Positions 26,791-35,950 of a stretch of 64,000 bases of DNA are shown here, piece after piece. The stretch spans positions 2,955,001 to 3,019,000 of the forward strand of contig NZ_CP095855.1 of assembly GCF_023100805.1 (NCBI RefSeq), written 5' to 3'. Numbering within the stretch: position 1 is the first letter of the stretch; each line of letters starts with the position of its first letter. The notes beneath the pieces are model-generated. The model was not told the origin of the DNA and made no database searches. It saw only the letters and a list, made by a program, of their open reading frames with translations. The position numbers and the translations under genes were made by a program. The stretch is from Chitinophaga filiformis (GTDB taxonomy: Bacteria > Bacteroidota > Bacteroidia > Chitinophagales > Chitinophagaceae).

Positions 26791-27591
26791 ATGTGTAAGA
26801 AGATCTTATGCCTTTTGCTGCCATTAGTGGCGCTGCTCCCTCGTATCTTATTGGCACAACAACCGGACACTGTTGTGGCAGGGCCAACATTTCAATCAGA
26901 TTCCGTTTTTCATCATCAGCCGGCAAATGTTAAAAGGCATTACAGGGGGCTGTTGTTAGTGCCGGCGACGTTTATCGTATACGGTGCGGCTTCTCTCGGC
27001 CTGCACGATTTGAAAACTGTAAATAATCACTTTAAAGAAGAGGTATACCTGGAAGGCGATGGCAAAATGCATCACATAGACAACTACCTGCAGTATGCGC
27101 CGGGATTGCTTGTGTATGGACTGAATCTCGCGGGCATCAAAGGAAAGAATAACTTCGTGGACCGTACCGCTATTTATGCGATGGCTAACATCATTATGGG
27201 AAGTACGGTAACAGTTACCAAACATCTTACCCATGAAACGCGGCCGGACGGATCAAATGATCTGTCCTTTCCCTCAGGGCATACGGCTACCGCATTTGCT
27301 GCTGCTGAATTCATGAGGAAGGAGTACCAGGATGTATCTGTCTGGTATGGCGTGGCTGGTTATGCAATGGCAGCAACTACAGGATATCTTCGTATGTCAA
27401 ACAACAGGCACTGGTTTGGAGATATCGTAGCAGGAGCTGGTGTGGGAATTCTCTCAACAAACCTGGCTTACTATTTATATCCTTCGGTGAAAAGAATGTT
27501 CAGGAATAAGCAATCAGATATGGCAAATATGATATTGCCAACTTATCAGCAGGGCGCTTTTGGACTGAGTATGGTACATGCTTTTAAATAG
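26791..27591 (+). CDS. PAP2-superfamily phosphatase, exported
   Basis: The 266-residue protein has a signal peptide ('LCLLLPLVALLPRILLAQ') and the three PAP2 motifs: 'KHLTHETRP', 'PSGH' with the catalytic-site His, and 'NNRHWFGDIVAG'. This is a periplasmic or membrane-associated acid phosphatase acting on lipid phosphates such as undecaprenyl pyrophosphate, PGP or lipid A. The standard SR of motif 3 is shifted (reads 'SNNRHWFGD'), which is common in Bacteroidota members. It is unlinked to the inositol-lipid operon. Confidence 0.85.
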   Translation: MCKKILCLLLPLVALLPRILLAQQPDTVVAGPTFQSDSVFHHQPANVKRHYRGLLLVPATFIVYGAASLGLHDLKTVNNHFKEEVYLEGDGKMHHIDNYLQYAPGLLVYGLNLAGIKGKNNFVDRTAIYAMANIIMGSTVTVTKHLTHETRPDGSNDLSFPSGHTATAFAAAEFMRKEYQDVSVWYGVAGYAMAATTGYLRMSNNRHWFGDIVAGAGVGILSTNLAYYLYPSVKRMFRNKQSDMANMILPTYQQGAFGLSMVHAFK

Positions 27592-27638
27592 TTAGGCTCA
27601 TTGACAGGAGCGCACTTTATATCCACTTATTAGGGGAT

Positions 27639-27666
27639 GCCATATCCCCGCATTTGGGGATATGGC
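27639..27666. terminator. Bidirectional hairpin between convergent genes
   Basis: GCCATATCCCC (27639-27649) and GGGGATATGGC (27656-27666) form a perfect 11-bp stem with a 6-nt loop. It is placed between the PAP2 stop and the stop of the convergent lipoprotein gene, so it could serve both. Confidence 0.65.
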
Positions 27667-27675
27667 TATCGCCTG

Positions 27676-28206
27676 TTATTTATTCACAACCGGCATTAGT
27701 CCGTTGAATTCTCCGGACACTTTGGCATCGCCATAGTCCAGTATATATGATATGCGGTATACTTCACCCGGATCTTTCTGGATGGTGATCCTGCCACTCT
27801 GCAGGTCAGTCAGCTGTTTGCCCGTACCCGGGGCAATGGCATTGTTAGCAAAATTGGCGCCCAATACCACATCAGCAGCGCTGAAATTCACACGTTTATC
27901 AAATCCTGCAGCACCAGCTGCTTTAAACGTATAGGTTTGCCCGTTCACAAATGTATCTACCTGGAACGATACACCGTCGATCTTGCCATTAAAGGCGACT
28001 GCATTGATATTCGCATTGGACATCAGCATTCTTCCACCTTCTTCTACACTCCATTGTACACGGAAACCGAAAGGTGTTGCTGTAGTTTGTTTGTCTTGTC
28101 CCTCAATGGTAAAAGCGCTTGCAGGAGTCGGGTTGTTGTTGTCATCTTTATTGCAGGCAGTAAGCAATGCTACAGCGGCAGCGACGCTGAAAAGTAGTCT
28201 TCTCAT
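27676..28206 (-). CDS. Small lipoprotein of unknown function
   Basis: The 176-residue product has a lipobox 'VALLTAC' with Cys18 followed by a typical Bacteroidota acidic linker ('NKDDNNNPTP'). The rest is predicted beta-rich ('FTIEGQDKQTTATPFGFRVQW', then two similar blocks). No conserved enzyme motif is seen. The Asp/Asn residues right after the Cys resemble the lipoprotein export signal for the surface. It stands alone between the PAP2 and RpiA-like genes. Confidence 0.7.
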   Translation of the reverse strand: MRRLLFSVAAAVALLTACNKDDNNNPTPASAFTIEGQDKQTTATPFGFRVQWSVEEGGRMLMSNANINAVAFNGKIDGVSFQVDTFVNGQTYTFKAAGAAGFDKRVNFSAADVVLGANFANNAIAPGTGKQLTDLQSGRITIQKDPGEVYRISYILDYGDAKVSGEFNGLMPVVNK

Positions 28207-28421
28207 GGTTTGTGTTGTTTAATTGAATTCAGGTTCTTAATAAATGGTTGTATGTTTCATCGGAGAGGAAATGTTGTGTCTTAGTATTGCTCACTAGTGA
28301 ATATACAAGAGCATATTTTTTGCGCATGATTCCTATTGACAAGAATAATGCCAGTTCATTTATGGGATAGCAGGAGAAGATCGTTTACTACGCGGGAAAA
28401 TGTTTATTCAAGATTGACGGA

Positions 28422-28439
28422 AATGCCAGATATGGCATT
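28422..28439 (-). terminator. Small hairpin after the RpiA-like gene
   Basis: AATGCCA and TGGCATT form a 7-bp stem with a 4-nt loop, 8 nt past the minus-strand stop, followed by TTTCC. It is a weak terminator candidate. Confidence 0.4.
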
Positions 28440-28446
28440 GGGAACA

Positions 28447-29133
28447 TTAAGCAGGATAGATATGCTGTATGCCATCGTCTCCTGATATAACCGCCTGATG
28501 TGCCATCCGGTAGAACAATGAATGCCCGACAATACCGGGGATCATTTTTACCTGTACATCCAGTTGCTCAAGGTCAGGAAATACATCAAAATATACATCG
28601 GCCAGCATATTGCCATTGTCAGATATCAGCGCGCCGTTCTTTTCAGTGCTCATGCGCTGGGCGAATTTCGTTCCGGGAAATAACAGGGATATCTTACTGC
28701 GCACTATTCCCAATGCCTGTGGTAAAAATTCAATTGCCAGCGGATATTTTGGATTCAATGTTGCCTCGAACTTACCGGTATCTCCCAGTAATATAAACCG
28801 GTCTGCCGCTGCTGCCAGCAGCTTTTCCATCACGTGGATGCCACCACCGCTCTTTAGTGCATTCAGTTGCCTGTCAAACACATCACAACCATCGAAGTAT
28901 ATATCCAGCCTGCTGATCAATGAAGGTGCCACCAGTTTAAATCCTTTGGCGTACAACAGTGCCGTGGTATCGAAAGAGGAAGAGGTGACCCTGAGCGACT
29001 GCATCAGCTGAGGATCGGCGGAGAGATGTTCGGCGAGAAAGGCAATTGTTTTCCCTGCTCCCAATCCAATTGTTTGTCCGGCACTGATCATTGTCGCTGC
29101 AGCTTTTGCTGCTGCTTGTTTATGGTCTGTCAT
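28447..29133 (-). CDS. Ribose-5-phosphate isomerase A homologue, divergent
   Basis: The 228-residue RpiA-family protein keeps D81, D84, K94 and E103 at the same numbers as the E. coli catalytic residues ('FDGCD', 'LKSGGG', 'MEK'). The late 'ISDNGNML' motif is also present. Two positions differ from the usual enzyme. The phosphate loop reads 'GLGAGKT' instead of the GTGST form, and the residue after D84 is Val where DGADE has Glu. It starts 19 bp after bioA, so the two are probably cotranscribed. Activity as R5P isomerase is likely but a changed substrate is possible. Confidence 0.75.
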   Translation of the reverse strand: MTDHKQAAAKAAATMISAGQTIGLGAGKTIAFLAEHLSADPQLMQSLRVTSSSFDTTALLYAKGFKLVAPSLISRLDIYFDGCDVFDRQLNALKSGGGIHVMEKLLAAAADRFILLGDTGKFEATLNPKYPLAIEFLPQALGIVRSKISLLFPGTKFAQRMSTEKNGALISDNGNMLADVYFDVFPDLEQLDVQVKMIPGIVGHSLFYRMAHQAVISGDDGIQHIYPA

Positions 29134-29152
29134 CTGTCTTTGTTAAAGCATG

Positions 29153-30403
29153 TTATTTTATCTGTTGGATCCATTCCTTCATTACCTGTAAGATGGTCAG
29201 CAGTTCTTTCTCACTGATGATGTACGGCGGCATCAGGTATAGTACATTGCCGATAGGACGCAACCATACACCGTGTTGCTGCGAGAACTCCTTAAAACCG
29301 GAAAGACAGGGTGCGTCTTTCATTTCAAGGGCGCCAATTGCACCTATTGATCGCTTTGCCACAATAGCAGGAGATGTGAGCGTATCGAACTGCTCACGGA
29401 TGATAGACTGGATCTTTTCTATTTTCTGCAGATAGTGTTCTTCTTCAATAATAGAGATACTCTGCAATGCCACAGCGCAGGCAAGGGGATTGGCCATAAA
29501 GGTAGGACCGTGCATCAGGGCCTTTTCATAGTTATCGCCCAGGAAGCTGTCGAATACCGCTGATGTAGCAAGTGTGGCCGCGTGCCCCATATAACCTGCC
29601 GTCAGTGCTTTACCGAGTATCATGATATCGGGTGTGATACCGGCATGTTCTGCAGCGAACATTTTACCTGTGCGGCCAAAACCTGTGGCTACTTCATCAA
29701 AAACCAGCAGCACATTATATTTTGTACAAAGCTCGCGGGCCAATTGCAGGTAGAGGGGGGAATAAATATTAAATCCACCGGCGCATTGAACAATAGGCTC
29801 AACAATAAAAGCCGCAATGTGCTGATGTTCCTGCTGCAACAGCGCTTCCAGTTCATCAGCCGCCTGTTTCACCACTGTGGCACCGGCATCAAATCCGCCT
29901 TCAGGAATATCGAGTATAAATCCTCTTTTCAGCACATCTGAAAAAGCACGTGTAAAATCGGAGTCATCGCTGACTTCCATTGCCTTGAAAGTATCGCCAT
30001 GATAACCATTCCTCAGTGATATGATCTTGCTTTTACCCTGATAACCGATGTTCTTCCAGTATTGTATGCTCATTTTCAGGGCTACTTCCACGCCAATGGA
30101 ACCACTGTCGGAAAAGAAGACGTGGTTAAGTCCTTCGGGTGTAATACTAACCAGCTTAGCGGCCAGGTCAAGGGCCGGATTGTGCGTCATGCCGCCCAGC
30201 ATAACATGGGCAAACTTGTTTGCCTGCGTAAGTAAGGCGGCATTGAGCGCCGGATGATTATATCCGTGTATGACTGCCCACCAGGAAGAGATCCCGTCAA
30301 TCAGTGAGCGGCCATCCTCCAGGTGCATGATCACACCCTCTCCGGATACCATTTTGGGCAACTCACTTATCTGTCTCATTTGTGTATACGGATACCACAG
30401 CAT
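29153..30403 (-). CDS. bioA: Adenosylmethionine-8-amino-7-oxononanoate aminotransferase
   Basis: This class III aminotransferase of biotin synthesis uses SAM to convert KAPA to DAPA. BioA-specific residues are present in 'DGISSWWAVIHGYNHP' and 'HVMLGGMTH'. PLP motifs include 'FSDSGSIGVEVALKM', 'VFDEVATGFGRTGKMFA' and the Schiff-base Lys in 'ILGKALTAGYMG'. The 416-residue length is normal. Other bio genes are not adjacent. A RpiA homologue follows on the same strand after a 19-bp gap. Confidence 0.93.
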   Translation of the reverse strand: MLWYPYTQMRQISELPKMVSGEGVIMHLEDGRSLIDGISSWWAVIHGYNHPALNAALLTQANKFAHVMLGGMTHNPALDLAAKLVSITPEGLNHVFFSDSGSIGVEVALKMSIQYWKNIGYQGKSKIISLRNGYHGDTFKAMEVSDDSDFTRAFSDVLKRGFILDIPEGGFDAGATVVKQAADELEALLQQEHQHIAAFIVEPIVQCAGGFNIYSPLYLQLARELCTKYNVLLVFDEVATGFGRTGKMFAAEHAGITPDIMILGKALTAGYMGHAATLATSAVFDSFLGDNYEKALMHGPTFMANPLACAVALQSISIIEEEHYLQKIEKIQSIIREQFDTLTSPAIVAKRSIGAIGALEMKDAPCLSGFKEFSQQHGVWLRPIGNVLYLMPPYIISEKELLTILQVMKEWIQQIK

Positions 30404-30580
30404 AGTCTGAAAAAATTCCCGGCAAAGATATTAAATCCGCTCAGAAGCGATAAATGTAATAATGTGCCAGGGCATATGCTGCCTGTTAGGGTATGCCGGC
30501 GGAAATATCATCCGTTGATAAACCCTCCGGGTAATGCAGGCGGGAATGGAAACCGGGGGCTTCACCTGTAAAGCGATATC

Positions 30581-30970
30581 TTAATGTTGTTCTGCCTGTA
30601 ACACGGACAGGATATTTCCTGCGGGATCTTCGAACCAGGCTATCGATGGTCCGCCGCTTCGCCGGCAGATACCTTTCTCATCAGTTTTGATCGGCTCATT
30701 ATATTGCAGAAAACGCACTCCCCTTGCTGTAAGACCATCTACAGCCTCTTCTATATTCTCTACGGGGAAATTGAGGATAGTAAAAGTAGCAGGCGTATGA
30801 TTGCCTTTCTGATAGATCAGGATGCTTCCGCCGCCGTGAATATTGAGCTGTAACACATTCCCACCCATTATTTCCTCCACATCAAGCCCAAGTGTTTTGC
30901 TATAAAATTCCTTCGCTTTATTGATATCATTTACTGAAAATCCGCTGAATGCTTTAGTGTTTGTAAACAT
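30581..30970 (-). CDS. VOC (glyoxalase/bleomycin-resistance fold) protein
   Basis: The 129-residue protein has paired beta-alpha-beta-beta-beta modules ('[20 protein letters not shown]', '[20 protein letters not shown]', '[14 protein letters not shown]'). Upstream in-frame codons reach 31051, but the ATG at 30970 gives the usual N-terminus. VOC proteins bind a metal or drug. Substrate is unknown. It is divergent from the RNA ligase gene. Confidence 0.82.
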   Translation of the reverse strand: MFTNTKAFSGFSVNDINKAKEFYSKTLGLDVEEIMGGNVLQLNIHGGGSILIYQKGNHTPATFTILNFPVENIEEAVDGLTARGVRFLQYNEPIKTDEKGICRRSGGPSIAWFEDPAGNILSVLQAEQH

Positions 30971-31159
30971 AACGTAAGGTTTGGTGAGTGATATTAAATT
31001 AGCATCAATAAGTGGACCGGAAGAGGAATACACTGACCGTTTTTTTGGCATGTAAGAAAAAGTACATATATTTGCGCCCCTTATCTATACACCTGGCCTC
31101 TATAGATGAAATAAACAACATTTGTAACCCAACGAAAAATCGCATTCAGCATTACAGCA

Positions 31160-32167
31160 ATGGAAAGAAAATTGGTGTCCCCGGTTGTTATTGACGACAT
31201 ACAACCTATTGCCGGGGCAGACCTCATAGAAGTAGCCACCGTTAAGGGGTGGAAGCTGGTGGTCAAGAAAAATGAATTCAAAGTCGGCGATCATGCCGTG
31301 TATTGTGAAATAGATTCATTCCTGCCAGTCAGGGAAGAATTCGAATTCCTGCGGAAAAGTTCTTACCGGAAAATGGGAGAACAGGAAGGTTTCAGGCTGA
31401 AAACAATGAAGCTGCGGGGGCAGATCTCCCAGGGCTTATTGCTGCCTGTCAGCCTGCTGCAGGGATACACTTACCAGATCGGGGAAGATGTTTCTGCACG
31501 TTTAGGCATTATCAAATATGAACCGCCGATGCCGGCCGCATTGGGTGGTATTGCAAAGGGTTTATTCCCGTCTTTTATGCTTAAAACAGACGAAGAAAGG
31601 ATACAGAACCTGAGTGGCCAGTATGAAGCGTTCAGGCAACATACTTTTTATGTAACGGAAAAGCTGGATGGTTCCTCCGTTACCTTTTACCTGAACGAAG
31701 GTGTGTTTGGCGTATGCTCGCGCAACCTCGATCTGGAGGAAACGGCAGATAACAGCTTCTGGAAAGTGGCAAGAGCGGAACGTATCGAAGAGAAGCTGGC
31801 GTCCCTAGGAAAGAATATCGCTATCCAGGGAGAACTGATCGGAGAAGGAGTACAGGGTAATGCCTACGGCCTCAGAGGACAGACAGTGCGATTTTTTAAT
31901 GCCTTTGATATAGATCGCTATGAATACCTGGCCCTGGACGAATTTAAGGCGTTCATTGCATCGCTTGCATTGCAGACAGTACCTATACTGGACCTGCAGT
32001 ATACCTTACCGGCATCACTGGATGAGCTGCTGACGATGGCCGATGGTGTGTCGGTGTTAAGTCCGCAGGGTAAAGCAGTGGAAAGGGAAGGATTAGTGAT
32101 CCGTTCAACAGACAGAAAGATCTCATTTAAAGTGATATCAAATAAGTTCCTGCTGAACGAAAGGTGA
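31160..32167 (+). CDS. RNA ligase of the DRB0094/Rnl5 family
   Basis: The 335-residue protein has an N-terminal OB-like module (1-110) and a C-terminal nucleotidyltransferase domain. The adenylation lysine is K168 in 'TEKLDGSS' (motif I). Further motifs are 'GVCSRNLDL' (Ia), 'AIQGELIGEGVQGN' (III), 'EREGLVIRS' (IV) and 'ISFKVISNKFLL' (V). This order matches the Deinococcus ligase DraRnl, which seals 3'-OH/5'-phosphate RNA nicks, preferably in duplexes. It would take part in cytoplasmic RNA repair. It ends in a strong intrinsic terminator and has no obvious operon partner such as RtcB or Pnkp. Confidence 0.88.
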   Translation: MERKLVSPVVIDDIQPIAGADLIEVATVKGWKLVVKKNEFKVGDHAVYCEIDSFLPVREEFEFLRKSSYRKMGEQEGFRLKTMKLRGQISQGLLLPVSLLQGYTYQIGEDVSARLGIIKYEPPMPAALGGIAKGLFPSFMLKTDEERIQNLSGQYEAFRQHTFYVTEKLDGSSVTFYLNEGVFGVCSRNLDLEETADNSFWKVARAERIEEKLASLGKNIAIQGELIGEGVQGNAYGLRGQTVRFFNAFDIDRYEYLALDEFKAFIASLALQTVPILDLQYTLPASLDELLTMADGVSVLSPQGKAVEREGLVIRSTDRKISFKVISNKFLLNER

Positions 32168-32233
32168 GGAGATATCAAATATAAAGATAGCTCCGGGGAA
32201 CGGCTTGGATCCCTGCCGGTATCTGAATAAACG

Positions 32234-32273
32234 GAGCATGTATCGCACAACTTTGATACATGCTCTTTTTATT
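32234..32273 (+). terminator. Intrinsic terminator after the RNA ligase
   Basis: GAGCATGTATC (32234-32244) pairs perfectly with GATACATGCTC (32255-32265). Five T's and ATT follow. The T-run overlaps the stop codon of the convergent barrel gene at 32272. Confidence 0.85.
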
Positions 32274-32976
32274 AGCTGAATTTTTTGAAGAAGTAACCTA
32301 CCGTGATACCTAAATAGCCGTTATAACTTTTGATGCTGTAGTTGCCTGTATTATTTGCTCCCAGGCTATAAATAACGTTGAAGAACAGGCCATTCTTCAT
32401 TTCATAACCTCCGAGTAAGTTGATCCCTATATCATAAGGTTTTACATAAGTTACATTGGATGTAGTATAATTCGGATCGTATCCCGGATACTTACTTTTA
32501 TATTTTATTACATTGTAATCACGAATATGCACCGGTACGTCCTGATCAACGTAGTGAACATCTACTCTTTCCCTGCCACTTATGCCACGGCCGATATAAG
32601 GACCTCCTCCCAGGATCAATTTACCATTACCGACCTTTGGTTTAAACAGGAAATGGGCTTGTAGTTCAAGATAGAGCAGGTGCCTTTTATATTCGTTTTG
32701 AGTATTAGGCGGTATATCGGAAGTATAGTCATAGTTATAACTCTTTTGATTAAATATCAATTGCGGTTGCAGATAAAAGTTCTTCCATAAACGCTGATCT
32801 GCTACCAGGCCGGCGCGCCATCCGGAACCCATGGATACCTTATAATCCAGAGCTTCCCAATTGATTTCAGGATAGACGAAGGATAAGTTATATCCGCCTG
32901 CAACACCTAAGGATGTCTGGGCATAGGCAGGCGCCAGGCCAATGGTCAGTAAAACAAGTAGTATGATCTTTTTCAT
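32272..32976 (-). CDS. PorT-like outer-membrane beta-barrel protein, copy 1
   Basis: The 234-residue protein has a signal peptide ('IILLVLLTIGLAPAYAQ') and the 'SLGVAGGYNLSFVYPE' start typical of small Bacteroidota barrels. Alternating strands end in 'YLGITVGYFFKKFS'. It shares length, signal and most strands with the next gene upstream on the strand, so it is a tandem duplicate. It is predicted to sit in the outer membrane with eight to ten strands. Ligand is unknown. Confidence 0.8.
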   Translation of the reverse strand: MKKIILLVLLTIGLAPAYAQTSLGVAGGYNLSFVYPEINWEALDYKVSMGSGWRAGLVADQRLWKNFYLQPQLIFNQKSYNYDYTSDIPPNTQNEYKRHLLYLELQAHFLFKPKVGNGKLILGGGPYIGRGISGRERVDVHYVDQDVPVHIRDYNVIKYKSKYPGYDPNYTTSNVTYVKPYDIGINLLGGYEMKNGLFFNVIYSLGANNTGNYSIKSYNGYLGITVGYFFKKFS

Positions 32977-33064
32977 GAATCCGGGTTATGTGAAATTGAG
33001 GTGGATGAGCCAGCAAACGCGAAATATTACATTCCTGTGAAATTGTAAGATCAATATTACGCTG

Positions 33065-33769
33065 TTAGCTAAATTTTCTTAGAAAGTAACCTGCAGTCAG
33101 ACCGAAATAGGTATTTTTATTTTTGTAGTGCTTGTTAAAGCCGTTGTTATTTAATTCCAGGCTGTACACAACATTAAAAAAGAGACCGTTTTTCAATTCA
33201 TAGCCTGCAAGCATATTGAATCCCATATCATAGGGTTTTATATGTACAATGTTGCCATAGACATAATCAGGGGCTTTACTCCTGTAGTTTACGACAGCGT
33301 AGTTAACGGATCGCGCCATGCTACCCATATTTGAATTGTAATAATCACTGTCCAGGATCTGTATGCCACTTATGCCACGGGCAATATAAGGACCTGCTCC
33401 GACAAGTATCTTACTATTGCCGATCTGTTGTTTAAACAGGAGATTGGCCTGTAATTCGAGATAGAGCAACCGTGTTTTGAGGTGAGTATTGCTATAACTA
33501 GGTGGTACATCCCATAGGTAGGTCGAATTGTAACCTTTTTCATTCAATAACAATTGTGGCTGAAGATAGAATTTCTTCCATAAACGTTTGTCTGCTACCA
33601 GTCCTGCGCGCCATCCTGATCTTGAGGATACATCATATCCCAATGCTTTCCATGTGGAATTGGGACGAATGGAATTCAAGTTATATCCTCCGATAATACC
33701 GACCGAGGTCTGGGCATAAGTTGGCGCCGTGCCAATTGCCAGTAGGGTGAATAATATGATCTTTTTCAT
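33065..33769 (-). CDS. PorT-like outer-membrane beta-barrel protein, copy 2
   Basis: Same length as its tandem neighbour (234 residues) and clearly homologous: 'MKKIILFTLLAIGTAPTYAQ' signal, 'SGWRAGLVADKRLWKKFYLQ' and a terminal 'YFGLTAGYFLRKFS'. Differences concentrate in the predicted surface loops (around residues 75-85 and 140-165). That is expected after duplication of a surface-exposed barrel. The 88-bp gap has no clear terminator, so both copies may be in one transcript. Confidence 0.8.
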   Translation of the reverse strand: MKKIILFTLLAIGTAPTYAQTSVGIIGGYNLNSIRPNSTWKALGYDVSSRSGWRAGLVADKRLWKKFYLQPQLLLNEKGYNSTYLWDVPPSYSNTHLKTRLLYLELQANLLFKQQIGNSKILVGAGPYIARGISGIQILDSDYYNSNMGSMARSVNYAVVNYRSKAPDYVYGNIVHIKPYDMGFNMLAGYELKNGLFFNVVYSLELNNNGFNKHYKNKNTYFGLTAGYFLRKFS

Positions 33770-33837
33770 AAAATGCCGGATGAGTTAAAACAAGGGAAGA
33801 CCGGATGGAATGTGACTTTGTTGCAGCCCCGGCCATC

Positions 33838-34353
33838 CTATTTTAAGTTTTTGTTTTCGTTTGCCCCTGAAGCATACCTTTTCCATATCACCACAGCTGT
33901 AACAGCCCCGCCATTGGTGGTATTGGTTACCACGTACGTAAGCTGATCATTCTTAATGTTGAATGAACGTACCTGGGTAGTACCTTCCCAGTTGGGATAG
34001 AATGCATGTTCAATATTGAAGGTGATGGTATGCGCTTTATCATCGACAGTGTATTTGCCAAAGTGGGAATTACTTCCCTGTACCAACGCAGCATTTTCTT
34101 CTGTGGTTCCTTTATTTTTATCAGCGGCCGCAAATTTTGGGCGGGAAGGAATTGATCTCAGCATCTGCAGTGCATAATTGCCATTGTCGTCAAATATCAG
34201 CAGTCCTTTAGGATCAACACCATAGGGCTGTGTCTTACTGCCGTCAGGTAACTGGTTCTCTACGGCGACGAGCTCCCATGTACCCTTAATGGACTGTGCA
34301 TGTATTATCGTAACGAAGAACATGAATAGAAATAGTGCGCATACTTTTTTCAT
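33838..34353 (-). CDS. Secreted lipocalin-like protein
   Basis: The 171-residue protein has a signal peptide ('LFLFMFFVTIIHAQ') and the lipocalin_4-like opening 'SIKGTWELVAVENQLPDGS', followed by 'GLLIFDDNGNYALQML' and a later 'HFGKYTVDDKAHTITF'. Such domains bind small hydrophobic molecules, but function in Bacteroidota is undefined. It is on the same strand as the two barrel genes and 68 bp upstream of copy 2. Confidence 0.75.
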   Translation of the reverse strand: MKKVCALFLFMFFVTIIHAQSIKGTWELVAVENQLPDGSKTQPYGVDPKGLLIFDDNGNYALQMLRSIPSRPKFAAADKNKGTTEENAALVQGSNSHFGKYTVDDKAHTITFNIEHAFYPNWEGTTQVRSFNIKNDQLTYVVTNTTNGGAVTAVVIWKRYASGANENKNLK

Positions 34354-34428
34354 ATGAATGGTGATTTATGAATGTGTGAATGGAAAGTACAATATACTGA
34401 TTCTATAATAGAGGAAGATATAAAAACA

Positions 34429-34459
34429 ATCAGGAGAAGGATATGCTCCTCCTCCTGAT
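34429..34459 (-). terminator. Terminator after the PKD protein gene
   Basis: ATCAGGAG (34429-34436) pairs with CTCCTGAT (34452-34459). Read on the minus strand, the stem is followed by TGTTTTTAT, and it lies 21 nt past the stop at 34481. Confidence 0.6.
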
Positions 34460-34480
34460 ATGCAACAATGCAGAACAGGA

Positions 34481-34885
34481 TTACAAGGTGATCGTGACAG
34501 GTTTCACAATTACAAACGTTTCCCCTGTTACATAATGGAATGTCATGGTCACATTGAAGGTACCTGCCTGGGTATAAATGTGATTGGAAAGACCAGCGGT
34601 ATTTAATGCCGGAGGGGTTCCATCGCCAAAGTCCCAGTCGACAGCACCGATAAGATCGTGCTCACCGGGGCCGGGTACAGATACAATGAATGAAACAAGT
34701 CTTGCGCCCGGATAAGGATTGCCTGCAGGACGGATGTAATAGATGAAATCAGGAGTAGGCAGGACATCTGCCGTGGATGCACTCAGCTTTGAAGCAGCAT
34801 TACCGCCGGCTGGCTGAATGGAAGTGTTTGCGTACATGCTGATGCCTGCAAATACGAAAAGAGTGGCTAACAATGATCTTTTCAT
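34481..34885 (-). CDS. Secreted single-PKD-domain protein
   Basis: The 134-residue protein has a signal peptide ('LLATLFVFAGISMYA') and one PKD domain ('VDWDFGDGTPP', then 'NHIYTQAGTFNVTMTF'). Codons upstream reach 34909, but the ATG at 34885 gives the normal signal start. No C-terminal sorting domain is present. A stand-alone PKD domain suggests adhesion or polysaccharide contact, with no catalytic partner in the chain. Confidence 0.75.
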   Translation of the reverse strand: MKRSLLATLFVFAGISMYANTSIQPAGGNAASKLSASTADVLPTPDFIYYIRPAGNPYPGARLVSFIVSVPGPGEHDLIGAVDWDFGDGTPPALNTAGLSNHIYTQAGTFNVTMTFHYVTGETFVIVKPVTITL

Positions 34886-35049
34886 AGTAGAAGGGATTTG
34901 GGTAAACAAGAATAAAATATATCACAATGAAAGTAGAGCGTAAGGCATGATCCAAAATGTTAAAATACCACAGTTGAGTATATGTACTCAACAATATAAG
35001 CGCCGTTTGCCCGGGGCGAACGGCCTTGCTCAAAGATCGCTTATCAGAT

Positions 35050-35778
35050 TTATCTCCTGCTTTCCACCGTATAAATAAAACTGTCGGACTTGTAATACCC
35101 TAAGTTCAGTTCTATGGGTTTTTCTGTCTGATCGTACACAAAACGTTTACGGAACAATATGGGACTGCCGGCATCAATTTCGAGTTTACCGGCAATGAAA
35201 TTGTCTGCCGCTTTTGCACTGATCTCTTCTTTAGAAAGTGTGGCAATGACATTATAGTCCTGTTCCAGTATTTCGTATAAGGGGCGCTTGAAATCCTCCT
35301 CACCACTAAGGCCCATAGCCGGATGAAAATAAGATACGAAATATACGAACGGCCCTTCGGGACGTCCTCGCAGTCGCTCGAGTTTCAGCACCTTTTCCTC
35401 CGGTTTGATGCCAAAGAAATGTACGATCTCCTCGTTGGCCTTTACCCAGCTGATATGCAATTCGAAGTTCCTGATAGGAATACCCCTGGCCGCCATTTCC
35501 TGTGAGAAACTTTTCCAGTTCATGGATTTGGAACTGACGGTTTTTTCCGACACCCTGGTGCCGACCCCCTTCTTACGGATCAGTAATCCTTCGTATACGA
35601 GTTTATTCAGGGCCTGCCTGAGCGTAGTACGGGAGATCTCCAGTTGTTGGGACAACTCCACCTCATTGGGCAGGAACTTGCCATTCCTGAACTGCGGATC
35701 CTCAATCATTTTCCGCAATAGTTCCTCCGCCTGAATATGCAGGGGAACAGCACTGTTATGGTCGATAGAAAACTTCAT
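35050..35778 (-). CDS. GntR-family regulator with UTRA domain (HutC type)
   Basis: The 242-residue regulator has a winged helix at 8-75 ('LPNEVELSQQLEISRTTLRQ', 'EGLLIRKKGVGTRV') and an effector-binding UTRA domain at 95-235. UTRA regulators sense sugar phosphates or related metabolites and usually repress. It is divergent from the alpha-mannosidase operon, with two near-identical GTAC-centred sites between them, so it most likely controls mannoside use in response to mannose-6-phosphate or similar. That effector is a guess. Confidence 0.87.
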   Translation of the reverse strand: MKFSIDHNSAVPLHIQAEELLRKMIEDPQFRNGKFLPNEVELSQQLEISRTTLRQALNKLVYEGLLIRKKGVGTRVSEKTVSSKSMNWKSFSQEMAARGIPIRNFELHISWVKANEEIVHFFGIKPEEKVLKLERLRGRPEGPFVYFVSYFHPAMGLSGEEDFKRPLYEILEQDYNVIATLSKEEISAKAADNFIAGKLEIDAGSPILFRKRFVYDQTEKPIELNLGYYKSDSFIYTVESRR

Positions 35779-35857
35779 ATACTGAAAGAAAATGTCAAAA
35801 GTAATAGACTATACCCATAAAGACAGGAAAAAATATTTGCTTTCTATGATCAATGTC

Positions 35858-35875
35858 TATATGTTTGTACATATA
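35858..35875 (+). promoter_or_regulatory. Inverted repeat, probable GntR operator 1
   Basis: TATATGT (35858-35864) and ACATATA (35869-35875) are perfect 7-bp arms around TTGT. The core contains the GT...AC typical of GntR operators. It is located 80 bp upstream of the GntR start and 120 bp upstream of the mannosidase start. Confidence 0.6.
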
Positions 35876-35950
35876 AAAACGGTCGAAGTAGTTGAATTTA
35901 CAAATAATTCAGGGAGGAAGCAACCAAATGAGCGGAAATGTATTAACATA

